Of a stretch of 61,739 bases of DNA, positions 51,816 to 61,031 are shown piece after piece. Source of the DNA: an uncultured Chloracidobacterium sp. (lineage in GTDB: Bacteria > Acidobacteriota > Blastocatellia > Pyrinomonadales > Pyrinomonadaceae); contig CALDGX010000157.1 in the NCBI GenBank assembly GCA_937941715.1, positions 1 to 61,739 of the forward strand, in the 5' to 3' direction. A program made the position numbers and the translations under genes. Each line of letters begins with the position of its first letter. The stretch's first letter is position 1. Under the pieces are notes generated by a model, which was given only the letters and a program-made list of their open reading frames with translations, did no database searches and was not told the DNA's origin.

Positions 51816-52475
51816 CTATTTGATTGGAGCTTCGATCGTTAGGTTTGGATCGTATGTGTATAGTGTAAGGTTTGTTGTTCTCACTTTTCCTAAATTAACC
51901 AATCCCTTTCTAATTTCCTCGCGGATCATAAGGTCGTCACTATTCAACCAAAATATTGATTCTTCAAAGGTTAGCCCTTCGGTTGCCTTAGTTGGGGAAT
52001 AAATATTTGTGTAGGTTATGTAGTTTCGAAATACTTTGATTTCCTTGCCATCGATTTTTTTGTTCTCAAGATAGTATTTATTTGAAGCGATATTAGAAGG
52101 CCCGCCGCTGCCTGAACCTCCGATGCAATAGCTTTCTGATAATTTCCAAATGCCACCATCTTTTTTACAGTATTTAGTTTTCCCAATGACTATCTGTTCA
52201 ATTCGATTGACCTTGCCGTCAAAGGTTCTGATATTCGTGTAGTGAACCTTGTCCGGCATAACATACACGTATTGCCATTCATCAATGTCCGGCATTTCTT
52301 TCTCGTGATTTGTGACTGTCTGAATTACACGCCGCGTCAATCCACGAGCTTTTTGAAGCGCCGTTCGCCAAGGAACGAGGTATTGATCTTCGGTAATCTC
52401 TTTCCCTTGAGCGAAGCCGCTTGCGGCGAAGGCTATACAAATGACCGCGATAGTAAGACACCGATTGATTCTCAT
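51816..52475 (-). CDS. AT-rich exported protein of unknown function, behind valS
   Basis: A 219-residue protein with signal peptide (CLTIAVICIAFAASGFAQ). The mature part has Tyr-rich beta-like stretches (EWQYVYVMPDKVHYTNIRTF, VFRNYITYTNIYSPTKATEG, LTLYTYDPNLTIE) and two or three cysteines around KYCKKDG and SESYCIGG. It resembles LolA/outer-membrane lipoprotein-sorting-type folds in pattern (readout of a 'model' fold with MPDKVHY), but that is weak. Much of the coding sequence is clearly more AT-rich (about 32-40% GC in the lines counted) than its neighbours. Its ATG follows the valS stop directly (TAG-ATG), and its SD GGAGG lies inside the valS 3' end. Confidence 0.7.
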   Translation of the reverse strand: MRINRCLTIAVICIAFAASGFAQGKEITEDQYLVPWRTALQKARGLTRRVIQTVTNHEKEMPDIDEWQYVYVMPDKVHYTNIRTFDGKVNRIEQIVIGKTKYCKKDGGIWKLSESYCIGGSGSGGPSNIASNKYYLENKKIDGKEIKVFRNYITYTNIYSPTKATEGLTFEESIFWLNSDDLMIREEIRKGLVNLGKVRTTNLTLYTYDPNLTIEAPIK

Positions 52476-55160
52476 CTAATTCAACGCCTCCAGGTTGTTA
52501 TTCAGCGTGTTCATCTGATGCGCTAGCTCTGATTGGCGTTCGCGGAGGGCATCGACCTTTTCCGCAGGGGCCCGTTCGACGAAGTTTTGGTTTGAAAGCT
52601 GGGCGTCGAGGCGTGATTTTTCCTCGGCGAGCTTGTTGATCTGGTTGTTTAGGCGCGTTCGTTCCTTGTCAAAATCAATGAGGCCCTCGAGAGGGACGGC
52701 GAGTGATGCGTTTCCGGCAACAACCGCTTTTGCCGACGCCTTTGGAACATCAAGCGAATCGGAGATCACAAGATTCTCGGCTCGTGCAAGCTTTAGGATC
52801 TGTGCTTTGTTGGCTTCCATGACGTCCTGCAAATCTCTTTCGGCCGCGATGTGCACCGTAAATTTGATCGAAGGCGAGATGTTCATCTCGCTTCGAATAT
52901 TCCGCACCTTTTTGATCACTTCGATAACGGCGTTCATTTCGCTTTCCGCTGAACCGTTGAGAGCTAAAGCATCTCCCGGCGGGAATTTCGTGAGCATTAT
53001 GCTGGCATCGGCCTTGGAATAGGCGGGATTATTCAGCTCAGACGAAGTACCCGGCAGTTTAAGCCACAGTTCCTCAGTAAGATACGGCATAAATGGATGC
53101 AGCATTCTGAGTGCGATCTCGAGGATCGTCAGGATACGCGTCGTGGCCTCGACATCTCCCGCGTTGATCTCATCTTTTTTGAGCTCGATATACCAATCGC
53201 AGAAATCGTCCCAGAAAAAGTGGTAAAGCATCGACACGGCCGAATGAAACTCGTACTTACCGAGTGCCTTGTTGAGGTCGAGCGCGGTTTGGTTAAGTCG
53301 AGATATGATCCACCGGTCGGCGAGCGGCAACGCGTCGGCCATCAAACTCGAGTGGTCTATCTTAGCTCCTTCGCTGTTCAACAGTGAGAATCGCGTGGCG
53401 TTCCAGATCTTGTTGGCAAAATTTCGGTATGTTTCGACGCCATTATCATTCCATTTGATGTCAGCTCCCGTCGCGATCGACGCGAGATATATACGAGTCG
53501 CGTCAACACCGAATTTGTCGAACATCTCGATCGGGTCGACGCCGTTGTTTCGCGATTTCGACATCGGCTTGCCGTCTTTTCCGAGGACGGTGCCGGTAAT
53601 GACGCAGTCGCGAAATGCCGTCTTGTCCGCAAACTTTTTCGTCAGCATCATCATACGCGAAACCCAAAGGAAGATGATGTCGCGGCCCGTAACCAGGACA
53701 TCGGTCGGCAAATAGGTGTCGAGATCGTTCGTCTCGGTGACCGCGCCGTTCCAACCAAAGGTGGAAAACGCCCACAATCCGGACGAAAACCACGTATCGA
53801 GCACGTCGCTGTCCTGCCGCAGTTCACTGCCGCCGGCCTTCTCGCGTGCTTCATCGGCAGTGCGGGCGACGTAAACGTTGCCGTCGGTGTCGTACCAGGC
53901 GGGTATCTGATGTCCCCACCAGAGCTGACGCGAAATGGTCCAGTCCTTCAGGTTCTCAAGCCAGGAGGTGTAGACCTTTTCATGCGGTACCTGAGGTGAA
54001 AAATGCGGAGCCCCCTCGGACTCCATCAACCCAAGCGCGAGGTCCCGCATTTCATCCATTTTGACGAACCATTGTTCCGACAAGATCGGTTCGACAATCG
54101 TCTTGCAGCGTTCGCAGATCGGCAAGGTGATCTCATAGTCCTCGACCTTTTCGAGCAGGCCGAGTTCATCGAACATCGCCACGACCTTTTCACGGGCGGC
54201 GAAACGATCCAATCCGTCAAACTCCACTCCGGCGGCCGCGTTCATCGTGCCGTCGTCGTTCATGATCAGCAGTTGCTCGAGTCCGTGTCGTTCGCCGATC
54301 TGATAATCGTTCGGGTCATGAGCCGGCGTGACCTTCACCGCACCCGTACCAAATTCCGCCTCAACATATTCGTCGGCGACGATCAGTATCTCACGGCCTG
54401 TCAACGGCAAAGCGACCATCTTGCCCACCAGGTCTTTGTACCGTTCGTCCGAGGGATTCACCGCGACCGCGGTATCGCCAAGCATCGTCTCAGGCCTCGT
54501 AGTCGCGACAGTTAGTGTTCGATCGGTTCCGACGATCGGGTACCTTAGATACGTGAGTTTGCCGTCCTTCCTCGTCTCCTCTTTAACCTCAAGGTCCGAC
54601 AATACGGTCTTGTCTTTCGGGCACCAGTTGACTATGCGTAGTCCGCGATAGATCCAACCTTCTTCATACAGGGTGCAAAATACGTTCCGGACCGCGAGCG
54701 AAAGGCTCTCGTCCATTGTGAAACGATGTCGCGACCAATCGACCGACGCTCCTTCGCGACGCATCTGTTCGGTGATCGTATTGCCGTATTGTTCTTTCCA
54801 TACCCAGCATCGGCGCAGAAATTCCTCGCGGCCGATGTCGAGCGGTGACTTATTCTCGTCCTTTCGGAGTTGTTCAACGACCTTTCGCTGGACCGAGATC
54901 CCGGCGTGGTCAGTTCCCGGCAGCCACAGTGTGCGATATCCCTGCATACGCTTCCAACGCGTAAGCACGTCCATGATCGTGTGCTGAAGCGCGTGGCCCA
55001 TATGCAGGCTGCCCGTGACGTTCGGCGGCGGAATAACGATCGAATACGGTTTCGCGTCTGGATCTTCGTTGATCTCGGGTGCGAAAAATCCGCTTTCTTC
55101 CCAGCGTTTATAGTGACTTTCTTCGGCCGATTTCGGATCGTAGGCCTTTGCGAGTTCCAT
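52476..55160 (-). CDS. valS: Valyl-tRNA synthetase
   Basis: An 894-residue class I aminoacyl-tRNA synthetase. HIGH motif present as HMGH at 53-56 in PPPNVTGSLHMGHALQH; KMSKS present as PMSKS at 532-536. The editing (CP1) domain includes TVATTRPETMLGDTAVAVNP and HDPNDYQIGERHGLE. The C-terminal anticodon-binding region ends with a coiled-coil arm (INKLAEEKSRLDAQLSNQNF), the ValS-specific tail. It charges tRNA-Val in the cytoplasm. The AT-rich gene follows without a gap. Confidence 0.98.
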   Translation of the reverse strand: MELAKAYDPKSAEESHYKRWEESGFFAPEINEDPDAKPYSIVIPPPNVTGSLHMGHALQHTIMDVLTRWKRMQGYRTLWLPGTDHAGISVQRKVVEQLRKDENKSPLDIGREEFLRRCWVWKEQYGNTITEQMRREGASVDWSRHRFTMDESLSLAVRNVFCTLYEEGWIYRGLRIVNWCPKDKTVLSDLEVKEETRKDGKLTYLRYPIVGTDRTLTVATTRPETMLGDTAVAVNPSDERYKDLVGKMVALPLTGREILIVADEYVEAEFGTGAVKVTPAHDPNDYQIGERHGLEQLLIMNDDGTMNAAAGVEFDGLDRFAAREKVVAMFDELGLLEKVEDYEITLPICERCKTIVEPILSEQWFVKMDEMRDLALGLMESEGAPHFSPQVPHEKVYTSWLENLKDWTISRQLWWGHQIPAWYDTDGNVYVARTADEAREKAGGSELRQDSDVLDTWFSSGLWAFSTFGWNGAVTETNDLDTYLPTDVLVTGRDIIFLWVSRMMMLTKKFADKTAFRDCVITGTVLGKDGKPMSKSRNNGVDPIEMFDKFGVDATRIYLASIATGADIKWNDNGVETYRNFANKIWNATRFSLLNSEGAKIDHSSLMADALPLADRWIISRLNQTALDLNKALGKYEFHSAVSMLYHFFWDDFCDWYIELKKDEINAGDVEATTRILTILEIALRMLHPFMPYLTEELWLKLPGTSSELNNPAYSKADASIMLTKFPPGDALALNGSAESEMNAVIEVIKKVRNIRSEMNISPSIKFTVHIAAERDLQDVMEANKAQILKLARAENLVISDSLDVPKASAKAVVAGNASLAVPLEGLIDFDKERTRLNNQINKLAEEKSRLDAQLSNQNFVERAPAEKVDALRERQSELAHQMNTLNNNLEALN

Positions 55161-55198
55161 ATGTGAGTTTCCGATAAATTCTATATTCTAAACCAAAA

Positions 55199-55234
55199 GC
55201 GGCCAGTTTTCATCGTTTTGAGAAAGCTGACCGC
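55199..55234 (-). terminator. Terminator of the response-regulator gene
   Basis: An 8-bp stem with one G-T pair (55199-55206 with 55227-55234) extended inward by further A-T pairs, then TTTTGG on the minus strand. It lies 30 nt after the stop at 55265 and before valS. Confidence 0.65.
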
Positions 55235-55264
55235 CGTTCAGTATTATTACAGGTCCGGCAAAAT

Positions 55265-56623
55265 CTATTTTCGCTGATTACCTTCGAGGGCCTCGCGGAT
55301 CAACTTCTCGGCGATCTTCGGTACGGCGTCAAGTGCCACTTCACGGACAACCGCGTCCGAAAGCTTGGCCACCACACGTTCGGCGATCTTTTCGATCAAT
55401 GCGTCGGATATCTCAGATCCGTCGACGCCCGATCCGTCAACGGGATCTTCGGAGGCATCCCCATTGGCCGCCTCGCCAGCGTGAGGGTCGTCATCGATCG
55501 CAAATTTTACCGCGGTCGCGCCCACCGGAAATACCCGCTCAGTATTGGCCGCCGACTCGTCGCTACCCGGTGATTCGAAACCTGCCGCTTGGGAGCTCTC
55601 AAACTCCTCAGCAGGAGTTTCAAACGGGTCGATAACGCCCGTTTTCGTGATGACATCGACGCTCGACGGAGGCTCATCTTCCGGCTCAGACTCCGAAATG
55701 GCCGGCGGCGTTATCTGTACCGCATCTATCATTTCGTCGTCCATCCCGGCATCACCGAGATCCGTAGCAGTCTCGGCCTGCTCAACTAATTGTATGACCG
55801 ACTCCTCGGATCGGACTTCGGGCTCGGTTTCCGGCATTCCCATCTCCGCCATAGCTAGAGGATCGGTATCGTGTATCGAAGTCTGAGGAACGGTTTTGTG
55901 AATTTCGGGGTCTTCTTTCTGGTCCGCGTCAAGGTCAGTCAAATCGCTGATTTCTATTTCCTCAACGTCGGTCGATCCGACTTCGATCGCATTATCACCA
56001 GCCAGGCTCTCAGGTATCGTCCGGACCTCATCAGGGTCAAAATTGACAAGTTGGGCATGCAGCTTAGCCAACTCGTCGATTTCATGCTCTTCGTCCGGGT
56101 TCACCGGCTCGGCGATCTCGACGCTGAGGGCTTCAGGTCCCGTCTCGGCAACAGAGTTGGCCCCATCCGCCAGACTTTTGTGATAAAGATCGTCAATGTC
56201 GACCGATTCCGGGCCGGGATTGTCGAACGCTCCGAGTTCCAGATATTCCTTCACTCTTGATACTAGTTCCCGAATCGAGGTGAACGGCTTGGTAAAGTAC
56301 GAGTTACAGCCGACGCGAGATGCTTCGGCAAGGTCGAATGGCTCAAAGGAGCCCGTAAGCAGGATCACCGGAATGGCGCAGGTCGATTCATCCTGCTTGA
56401 TCATCTCGCAGATCTGATAACCGCTCATGCCCGGCATATTCACGTCTGCAAGGACGAGGTCGGGTTCGACCTCAACGAATTTCTTCATGGCGGCATCGCC
56501 GTCAGCTACCGAATAAACATCTATTCCTTCGTCAGCGAAGGTCAATTCGATCACCTTACGGATCGTCGCCGAATCGTCAGCAAGCAATATCTTTTTACCT
56601 TCTGAGATGTTGATGATATCCAT
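55265..56623 (-). CDS. Response regulator with long acidic tail
   Basis: A 452-residue protein. The receiver domain (10-128) has the acidic pair D16-D17, phosphoacceptor D60 (LVLADVNMPG) and Lys in YFTKPF. Residues about 140-395 are very acidic and disordered (Glu, Asp, Ser, Ala, Pro). The last 50 residues form an amphipathic helical segment (DALIEKIAERVVAKLSDAVV) recurring in deltaproteobacterial and acidobacterial response regulators of gliding/signalling type. It has no DNA-binding domain, so output is probably by protein contact. It follows pdxA by 36 nt, at the end of the murC-ftsQAZ-pdxA run. Confidence 0.85.
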   Translation of the reverse strand: MDIINISEGKKILLADDSATIRKVIELTFADEGIDVYSVADGDAAMKKFVEVEPDLVLADVNMPGMSGYQICEMIKQDESTCAIPVILLTGSFEPFDLAEASRVGCNSYFTKPFTSIRELVSRVKEYLELGAFDNPGPESVDIDDLYHKSLADGANSVAETGPEALSVEIAEPVNPDEEHEIDELAKLHAQLVNFDPDEVRTIPESLAGDNAIEVGSTDVEEIEISDLTDLDADQKEDPEIHKTVPQTSIHDTDPLAMAEMGMPETEPEVRSEESVIQLVEQAETATDLGDAGMDDEMIDAVQITPPAISESEPEDEPPSSVDVITKTGVIDPFETPAEEFESSQAAGFESPGSDESAANTERVFPVGATAVKFAIDDDPHAGEAANGDASEDPVDGSGVDGSEISDALIEKIAERVVAKLSDAVVREVALDAVPKIAEKLIREALEGNQRK

Positions 56624-56659
56624 TGTTGCGGGAATATTTTATCAAATGAATACGGGCGT

Positions 56660-57628
56660 TTACGAACCGGAAACCAACTTGGCCGCCAGTTCGATCGCGG
56701 CCGTCATACTTGAGCACTCGGCGACGCCTTTTCCGGCGATCTCGAAAGCGGTTCCGTGGTCGACCGACGTCCTGATCAACGGTAGCCCGAGAGTGACATT
56801 GACTCCGGAGTTGAACGACATCGACTTTACCGGGATCGTCGCCTGATCATGGTATAGTGCGATAACTGCGTCGAATTCGCCGTTAGAGCAACGCAGAAAA
56901 ACGGTATCCGGTGAATACGGTCCTGATACGGTAATCCCCAGGCCGCGGCAAATATCGACTGCCGGGATGATCTCCGACGCCTCTTCGGACCCGAAGAGCC
57001 CCCCCTCAGAAGCGTGTGGATTCAATCCGGCCACAGCTATCCGCGGCTTAAGTCTAAGCAGACGGGTGAGTTGCTCATCCGCAAACGTTATCAGATCGAC
57101 CAATTTCTCGGCCTTTACCAGCTCGATCGCCTTTTTGAGAGGCAAGTGCGTGGACAGCAATACGACTCGCAGGCTGCCCGCAAAAAAACTCATCGCAAAT
57201 CTCTTTGTGTTGGTGAGATGTGCAAGAAACTCCGTATGGCCGGGAAACTCGTATCCACCGAGAGCTATCGCCTTTTTACTGATCGGCGCCGTCGCGATCG
57301 CATCGATCTGCCCCTCTCGCCATAATGCGACGGACCGTTCAATATACTCTGCCGATGCCCGCCCGGACACTGCGTTATCGGTTCCGAGATCGAACCCCTC
57401 GGTCAGATTTGCCAGATCGTCGAACGCGACGTTTTCACGATCGAGAACCTCGCCAACGTCAAATTGAGAAGCGACGGAACGCAGATGCTCTCCGTCGCCA
57501 ATGATCAATGTATTGAACCCCGCTGATCTGCTGCCCGCGAGTGATCTGAGAACGATCTCAGGCCCGATCCCCGCCGCATCGCCCATTGTAATGCCGATGG
57601 TCGGCAGATCGTTTGCGAAATTTACCAT
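56660..57628 (-). CDS. pdxA: 4-hydroxythreonine-4-phosphate dehydrogenase
   Basis: A 322-residue enzyme of the DXP-dependent pyridoxal 5'-phosphate pathway. Motifs: PTIGITMGDAAGIGPEIVLR at the N-terminus, ATAPISKKAIALGGYEFPGHTE (metal-binding His), LSTHLPLKKAIELV, AGLNPHASEGGLFGSEE and YHDQATIPVKSM. The length is normal. It starts 14 nt after the ftsZ stop. Pairing of pdxA with ftsZ is not the usual order, but it may share a promoter with the division genes. Confidence 0.96.
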   Translation of the reverse strand: MVNFANDLPTIGITMGDAAGIGPEIVLRSLAGSRSAGFNTLIIGDGEHLRSVASQFDVGEVLDRENVAFDDLANLTEGFDLGTDNAVSGRASAEYIERSVALWREGQIDAIATAPISKKAIALGGYEFPGHTEFLAHLTNTKRFAMSFFAGSLRVVLLSTHLPLKKAIELVKAEKLVDLITFADEQLTRLLRLKPRIAVAGLNPHASEGGLFGSEEASEIIPAVDICRGLGITVSGPYSPDTVFLRCSNGEFDAVIALYHDQATIPVKSMSFNSGVNVTLGLPLIRTSVDHGTAFEIAGKGVAECSSMTAAIELAAKLVSGS

Positions 57629-57642
57629 CGGAAACGCCCGAA

Positions 57643-58752
57643 CTAGTCGGCCTGACGCCGGCGGAAGGTCGGCTCTTCAAAATCTTCGTCCACGTGCAGG
57701 TCGGCGGCCTGGAAAGGCACCCGGGCAGAAGACACAGCATGTGCCTCGGCTATCCGCGGTTGCGGCTGCGAAATTACAGCCTGCGAGTCGAAACCGGTGG
57801 CAATAACAGTAATGCGGATCTCATCGCCAAGGTCGTCTTTGATAACGCTGCCCCAGATAATATCGGCGTTGTCATCGGCCTCGGCCTCGATCATACCGAT
57901 CGCATCCTCGATCTCGCCGAGAACCATTTGCGGCCCGCCGGTGACATTGATGAGGGCAGCTTTGGCACCCTTGATCGAATTTTCTTCGAGAAGTTTATAG
58001 TCGAGAGCGGCCCGCATAGCTTTCGACGCCGCATCTTCGCCGTCACCTTTACCTATGCCCATAAGGGCAACGCCTTTGCCACGCATAACGGTCGTCACAT
58101 CGGCAAAATCGAGATTGATGATACCCGGAGTCATGATGAGATCGGTGATCCCTTGAACGGCCTGTAAAAGAACGTCGTCAGCCCGCTTAAAGGCATCCAG
58201 GATCGTGATCTTCTCTTCGACCTCGCGGAGTTTGGAATTCGGGATCGTGATCAGAGTGTCCACCACACCGCGAAGCTCGGCGAGCCCCTTTTCAGCCTGC
58301 TCCATGCGTCGGCGCCCCTCAACTCCAAAAGGCTTCGTTACGACTGCAACAGTCAAAGCTCCGAGTTCGATCGCGAGCGACGCGACGACCGGTGCCGCAC
58401 CGGTTCCTGTCCCGCCTCCGAGCCCAGCCGTGACAAAGACCATATCTGAGCCCTCAAGGACATCCAGCAGCTTCTGGTGATCCTCAAGAGCGGCGTTTCG
58501 GCCAATGTCGGGATTCGAACCTGCACCGAGCCCGCGTGTCGATTTACTTCCGAGTTGGATCTTCATCGGGGCCTTCGAAGCGTTGAGAGCCTGGAGGTCA
58601 GTGTTTGCAACAATGAAATCGACGCCCTTGATCCCGGCTTCGATCATGCGGTTGACCGCATTTCCGCCACCGCCGCCGACGCCGATGACCTTGATCCTGG
58701 CGCCCGTGATCGGCGGTTCGTCAATAAACATTTTGATTCCGGTGTTGCTCAT
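57643..58752 (-). CDS. ftsZ: Cell division protein FtsZ
   Basis: A 369-residue tubulin-like GTPase forming the division ring. Motifs: IKVIGVGGGGGNAVNRM, tubulin signature GGGTGTG at 112-118, T7 loop NLDFADVTTVM. The C-terminal peptide (EEPTFRRRQAD) retains the RRQAD end but deviates from the common IPxFLRRQ core that binds FtsA and ZipA. ATG 58750-58752 with AAGGA 8 nt upstream is chosen; upstream in-frame ATG adds residues without similarity. ftsA precedes it by 155 nt. Confidence 0.97.
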   Translation of the reverse strand: MSNTGIKMFIDEPPITGARIKVIGVGGGGGNAVNRMIEAGIKGVDFIVANTDLQALNASKAPMKIQLGSKSTRGLGAGSNPDIGRNAALEDHQKLLDVLEGSDMVFVTAGLGGGTGTGAAPVVASLAIELGALTVAVVTKPFGVEGRRRMEQAEKGLAELRGVVDTLITIPNSKLREVEEKITILDAFKRADDVLLQAVQGITDLIMTPGIINLDFADVTTVMRGKGVALMGIGKGDGEDAASKAMRAALDYKLLEENSIKGAKAALINVTGGPQMVLGEIEDAIGMIEAEADDNADIIWGSVIKDDLGDEIRITVIATGFDSQAVISQPQPRIAEAHAVSSARVPFQAADLHVDEDFEEPTFRRRQAD

Positions 58753-58907
58753 TCTATGTCCTTCCATTGCTATCAAGACGGTCCAATATTAGGGAAAATC
58801 GTTAATTTCTAAGGCTTTTCGGGGTTTAGGCAATCTAACAATATATTGTGCCTTCGGCGAAAGAGCATACGACAATTAGCGTTAAAAATCCAGCCGAGAC
58901 GTTACAT

Positions 58908-60146
58908 TTACCTAAACTTATCGCGAATATTTCCAAAGAACTCAGCCACTTTCTTGCCGGGAGATTTCCCGCTGTGGCCGCCCTCCCGAAGCTGTCTGCG
59001 CATCGAAGTCAACGCCAGCCCGGCGGCAGTTGCCCACTCCGGCCCCTGAATGCGTTCGGCGAGGCCGCCAAAATATTCGGGTTCGACAAAACCGAGCCTT
59101 GTCGGTGCATCAAAAATCTGCTCGGCGATCTCACACATACCGCGAACGAGTGAACCTCCGCCCGTCATGACGACACCTCCGGAGATCTGAGCCCGGGCCG
59201 AATCGGCCTCACGCGAGATGTGCTGCAGCAGCTCGACAGCACGCGGCTGCATAATATCGCAGAGGATTTCTTTAGAGAGGCCGCGCGTTTCATTTCGGCC
59301 GACGGGCTGGATCTCGATCATCTCTTCACGCTCATCAGGGCCAAGCAAAAAAGATGCGACACAGCCGAATTCATGTTTGATCTTATTGCCCTGTGGTATC
59401 GATACACGCAACCCGACAGCAAGATCCTTGGTAAAATGCATGCTGCCAAACGGAAAAACGGCGGTGTGCTGCACCGCACCGCGGCCGAAGATCATCATGC
59501 TTGTGATCTCAGAGCCTAGATTAACGATCGCACAGCCGTATTCACGATCGTCGTCGGTCAATGAACTCTCCGCCGCCGCCAGCGGCTCAAGCACGGTCTC
59601 CTCGACATCGAGTCCGGCCCGTTTGACGGCTTTGACAAGGTTCTGCCGGGCGGCACTGGGGCTGATCACAACATGGACGAGAGCCTCAAGCCTGGCACCG
59701 GTCATACCGATGGGCTCCGTTATCCCGTCCTGGCCATCAATGATGTATTCCTGCGGGACACGGGCGACGATATCCCATCCGGGCGGAAGCGGCATTGCAC
59801 AAGCGGACTCGATCGCCCGCTCGGCGTCGTCCTCGGTAATTTCCTTGTCCGGCCCGGCAACGGCCACAACGCCATTCTTATTCTCACCGCGAAAATGTTC
59901 TCCCGACAAATTGACGGTAGCCGAATCAACCTCGACACCGCTTACCCGCTCGGCATCCGCGACTGCCTTGCGGATCGACTCGGAAACGGCCTCGGCCGAC
60001 GTCACAATGCCTCGCCGAAGCCCTTTCGAATCAGACTCCCCGACACCTAGAATATTCAGTTTCCCGTCTTCAGAAGGCTCGCCGATCACGCATCGGACGC
60101 GGCTCGTGCCGACGTCCAAACCTACCGCAAGTATCTCGCTGCTCAT
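58908..60146 (-). CDS. ftsA: Cell division protein FtsA
   Basis: A 412-residue actin-like protein tethering FtsZ to the membrane. Phosphate-1 loop AVGLDVGTSRVRCVIGE, 1C domain (VNLSGEHFRGENKNGVVAV), GCAIVNLGSEITSMMIFGRG (phosphate-2) and GVVMTGGGSLVRGMCEIAE (adenosine motif). The C-terminal membrane helix KVAEFFGNIRDKFR is amphipathic, as expected. It lies 26 nt after ftsQ. Confidence 0.96.
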   Translation of the reverse strand: MSSEILAVGLDVGTSRVRCVIGEPSEDGKLNILGVGESDSKGLRRGIVTSAEAVSESIRKAVADAERVSGVEVDSATVNLSGEHFRGENKNGVVAVAGPDKEITEDDAERAIESACAMPLPPGWDIVARVPQEYIIDGQDGITEPIGMTGARLEALVHVVISPSAARQNLVKAVKRAGLDVEETVLEPLAAAESSLTDDDREYGCAIVNLGSEITSMMIFGRGAVQHTAVFPFGSMHFTKDLAVGLRVSIPQGNKIKHEFGCVASFLLGPDEREEMIEIQPVGRNETRGLSKEILCDIMQPRAVELLQHISREADSARAQISGGVVMTGGGSLVRGMCEIAEQIFDAPTRLGFVEPEYFGGLAERIQGPEWATAAGLALTSMRRQLREGGHSGKSPGKKVAEFFGNIRDKFR

Positions 60147-60172
60147 TACTCAATCTCCATTTTCAGACCAAA

Positions 60173-61012
60173 CTAGTTGCCCAGGTATTCGATCACGGGA
60201 TACACTCCGCCCGAATTCACCGAACGGATCTTTTCGCCCTTGCCGGCAACTGCCTCGATCGCCGATTTGAGGCTCTTGGCAAGGTTTTCCTTGGCTACCG
60301 TCACGGCGATCGGCCGGCCGGTATCCTCGATCACGGCGGCCGGGTCATGCAGGTCGGCAAGATTGACCTCCTTGACACGATCCGCGATCCCGATCCCCTT
60401 CCATTCGTCGAGCATTTTTTTGTACAACTTCAATCGGGCCAGATTATCCGGGCCGGCCTTATCGGTTTTGGCTTCGTCCCAGCCTCGCATGACAAAAGGC
60501 ATTGAGCCTTCAGCCTTTGACGACGGAGCAAGCACGACGCCATCCCCGTCGACAAGATAGTCGCCTCCGGCGAGTCGTACGATCGCGACGGGGACGCGCT
60601 CGATCACGTTGACGCGAATGCCGGCCGGCAATGCCATCGACACCGCCGCGGTCTTAACAAATGGCAACTTTTCGATCTTAGCTCGGATCTCGGCGAGATC
60701 GGCATGCCAGACACCGGTCGGTTCCGCACCCGACGTTACGATCCGCCGAATGTCGTCAACCGCCGCCCGCTCGACCCCGCGGATCTCGACATCACGAACC
60801 TTAAAGAATGGCGATGCCGTTGCCGACTTGTAGCCCAGCAGACTAATAAAACCTATCGCTGCCAATAAACAAAGGCTCAGGGCTAGCGGGACCGCAATGC
60901 GGCTAAATCGCTGCGTTGCTGCATTTCGGCGCATACTGCGAACCGATTGCGATCGCGACCGAACCGTCGTGGACTTTTTACGCTTGGATGTACTTTTCTT
61001 AGCCTTTGCCAT
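60173..61012 (-). CDS. ftsQ: Cell division protein FtsQ (DivIB)
   Basis: A 279-residue bitopic division protein. A very basic cytoplasmic N-terminus (AKKSTSKRKKSTTVRSRSQS) is followed by one membrane helix (about 41-65: VPLALSLCLLAAIGFISLLG), then the POTRA domain (FFKVRDVEIRGVERAAVDDI) and FtsQ beta domain. It joins FtsB and FtsL in the divisome. ATG 61010-61012 is preferred; no clear SD. It starts 19 nt after murC. Confidence 0.92.
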   Translation of the reverse strand: MAKAKKSTSKRKKSTTVRSRSQSVRSMRRNAATQRFSRIAVPLALSLCLLAAIGFISLLGYKSATASPFFKVRDVEIRGVERAAVDDIRRIVTSGAEPTGVWHADLAEIRAKIEKLPFVKTAAVSMALPAGIRVNVIERVPVAIVRLAGGDYLVDGDGVVLAPSSKAEGSMPFVMRGWDEAKTDKAGPDNLARLKLYKKMLDEWKGIGIADRVKEVNLADLHDPAAVIEDTGRPIAVTVAKENLAKSLKSAIEAVAGKGEKIRSVNSGGVYPVIEYLGN

Positions 61013-61031
61013 AGTGATCGTCAATCAACCG

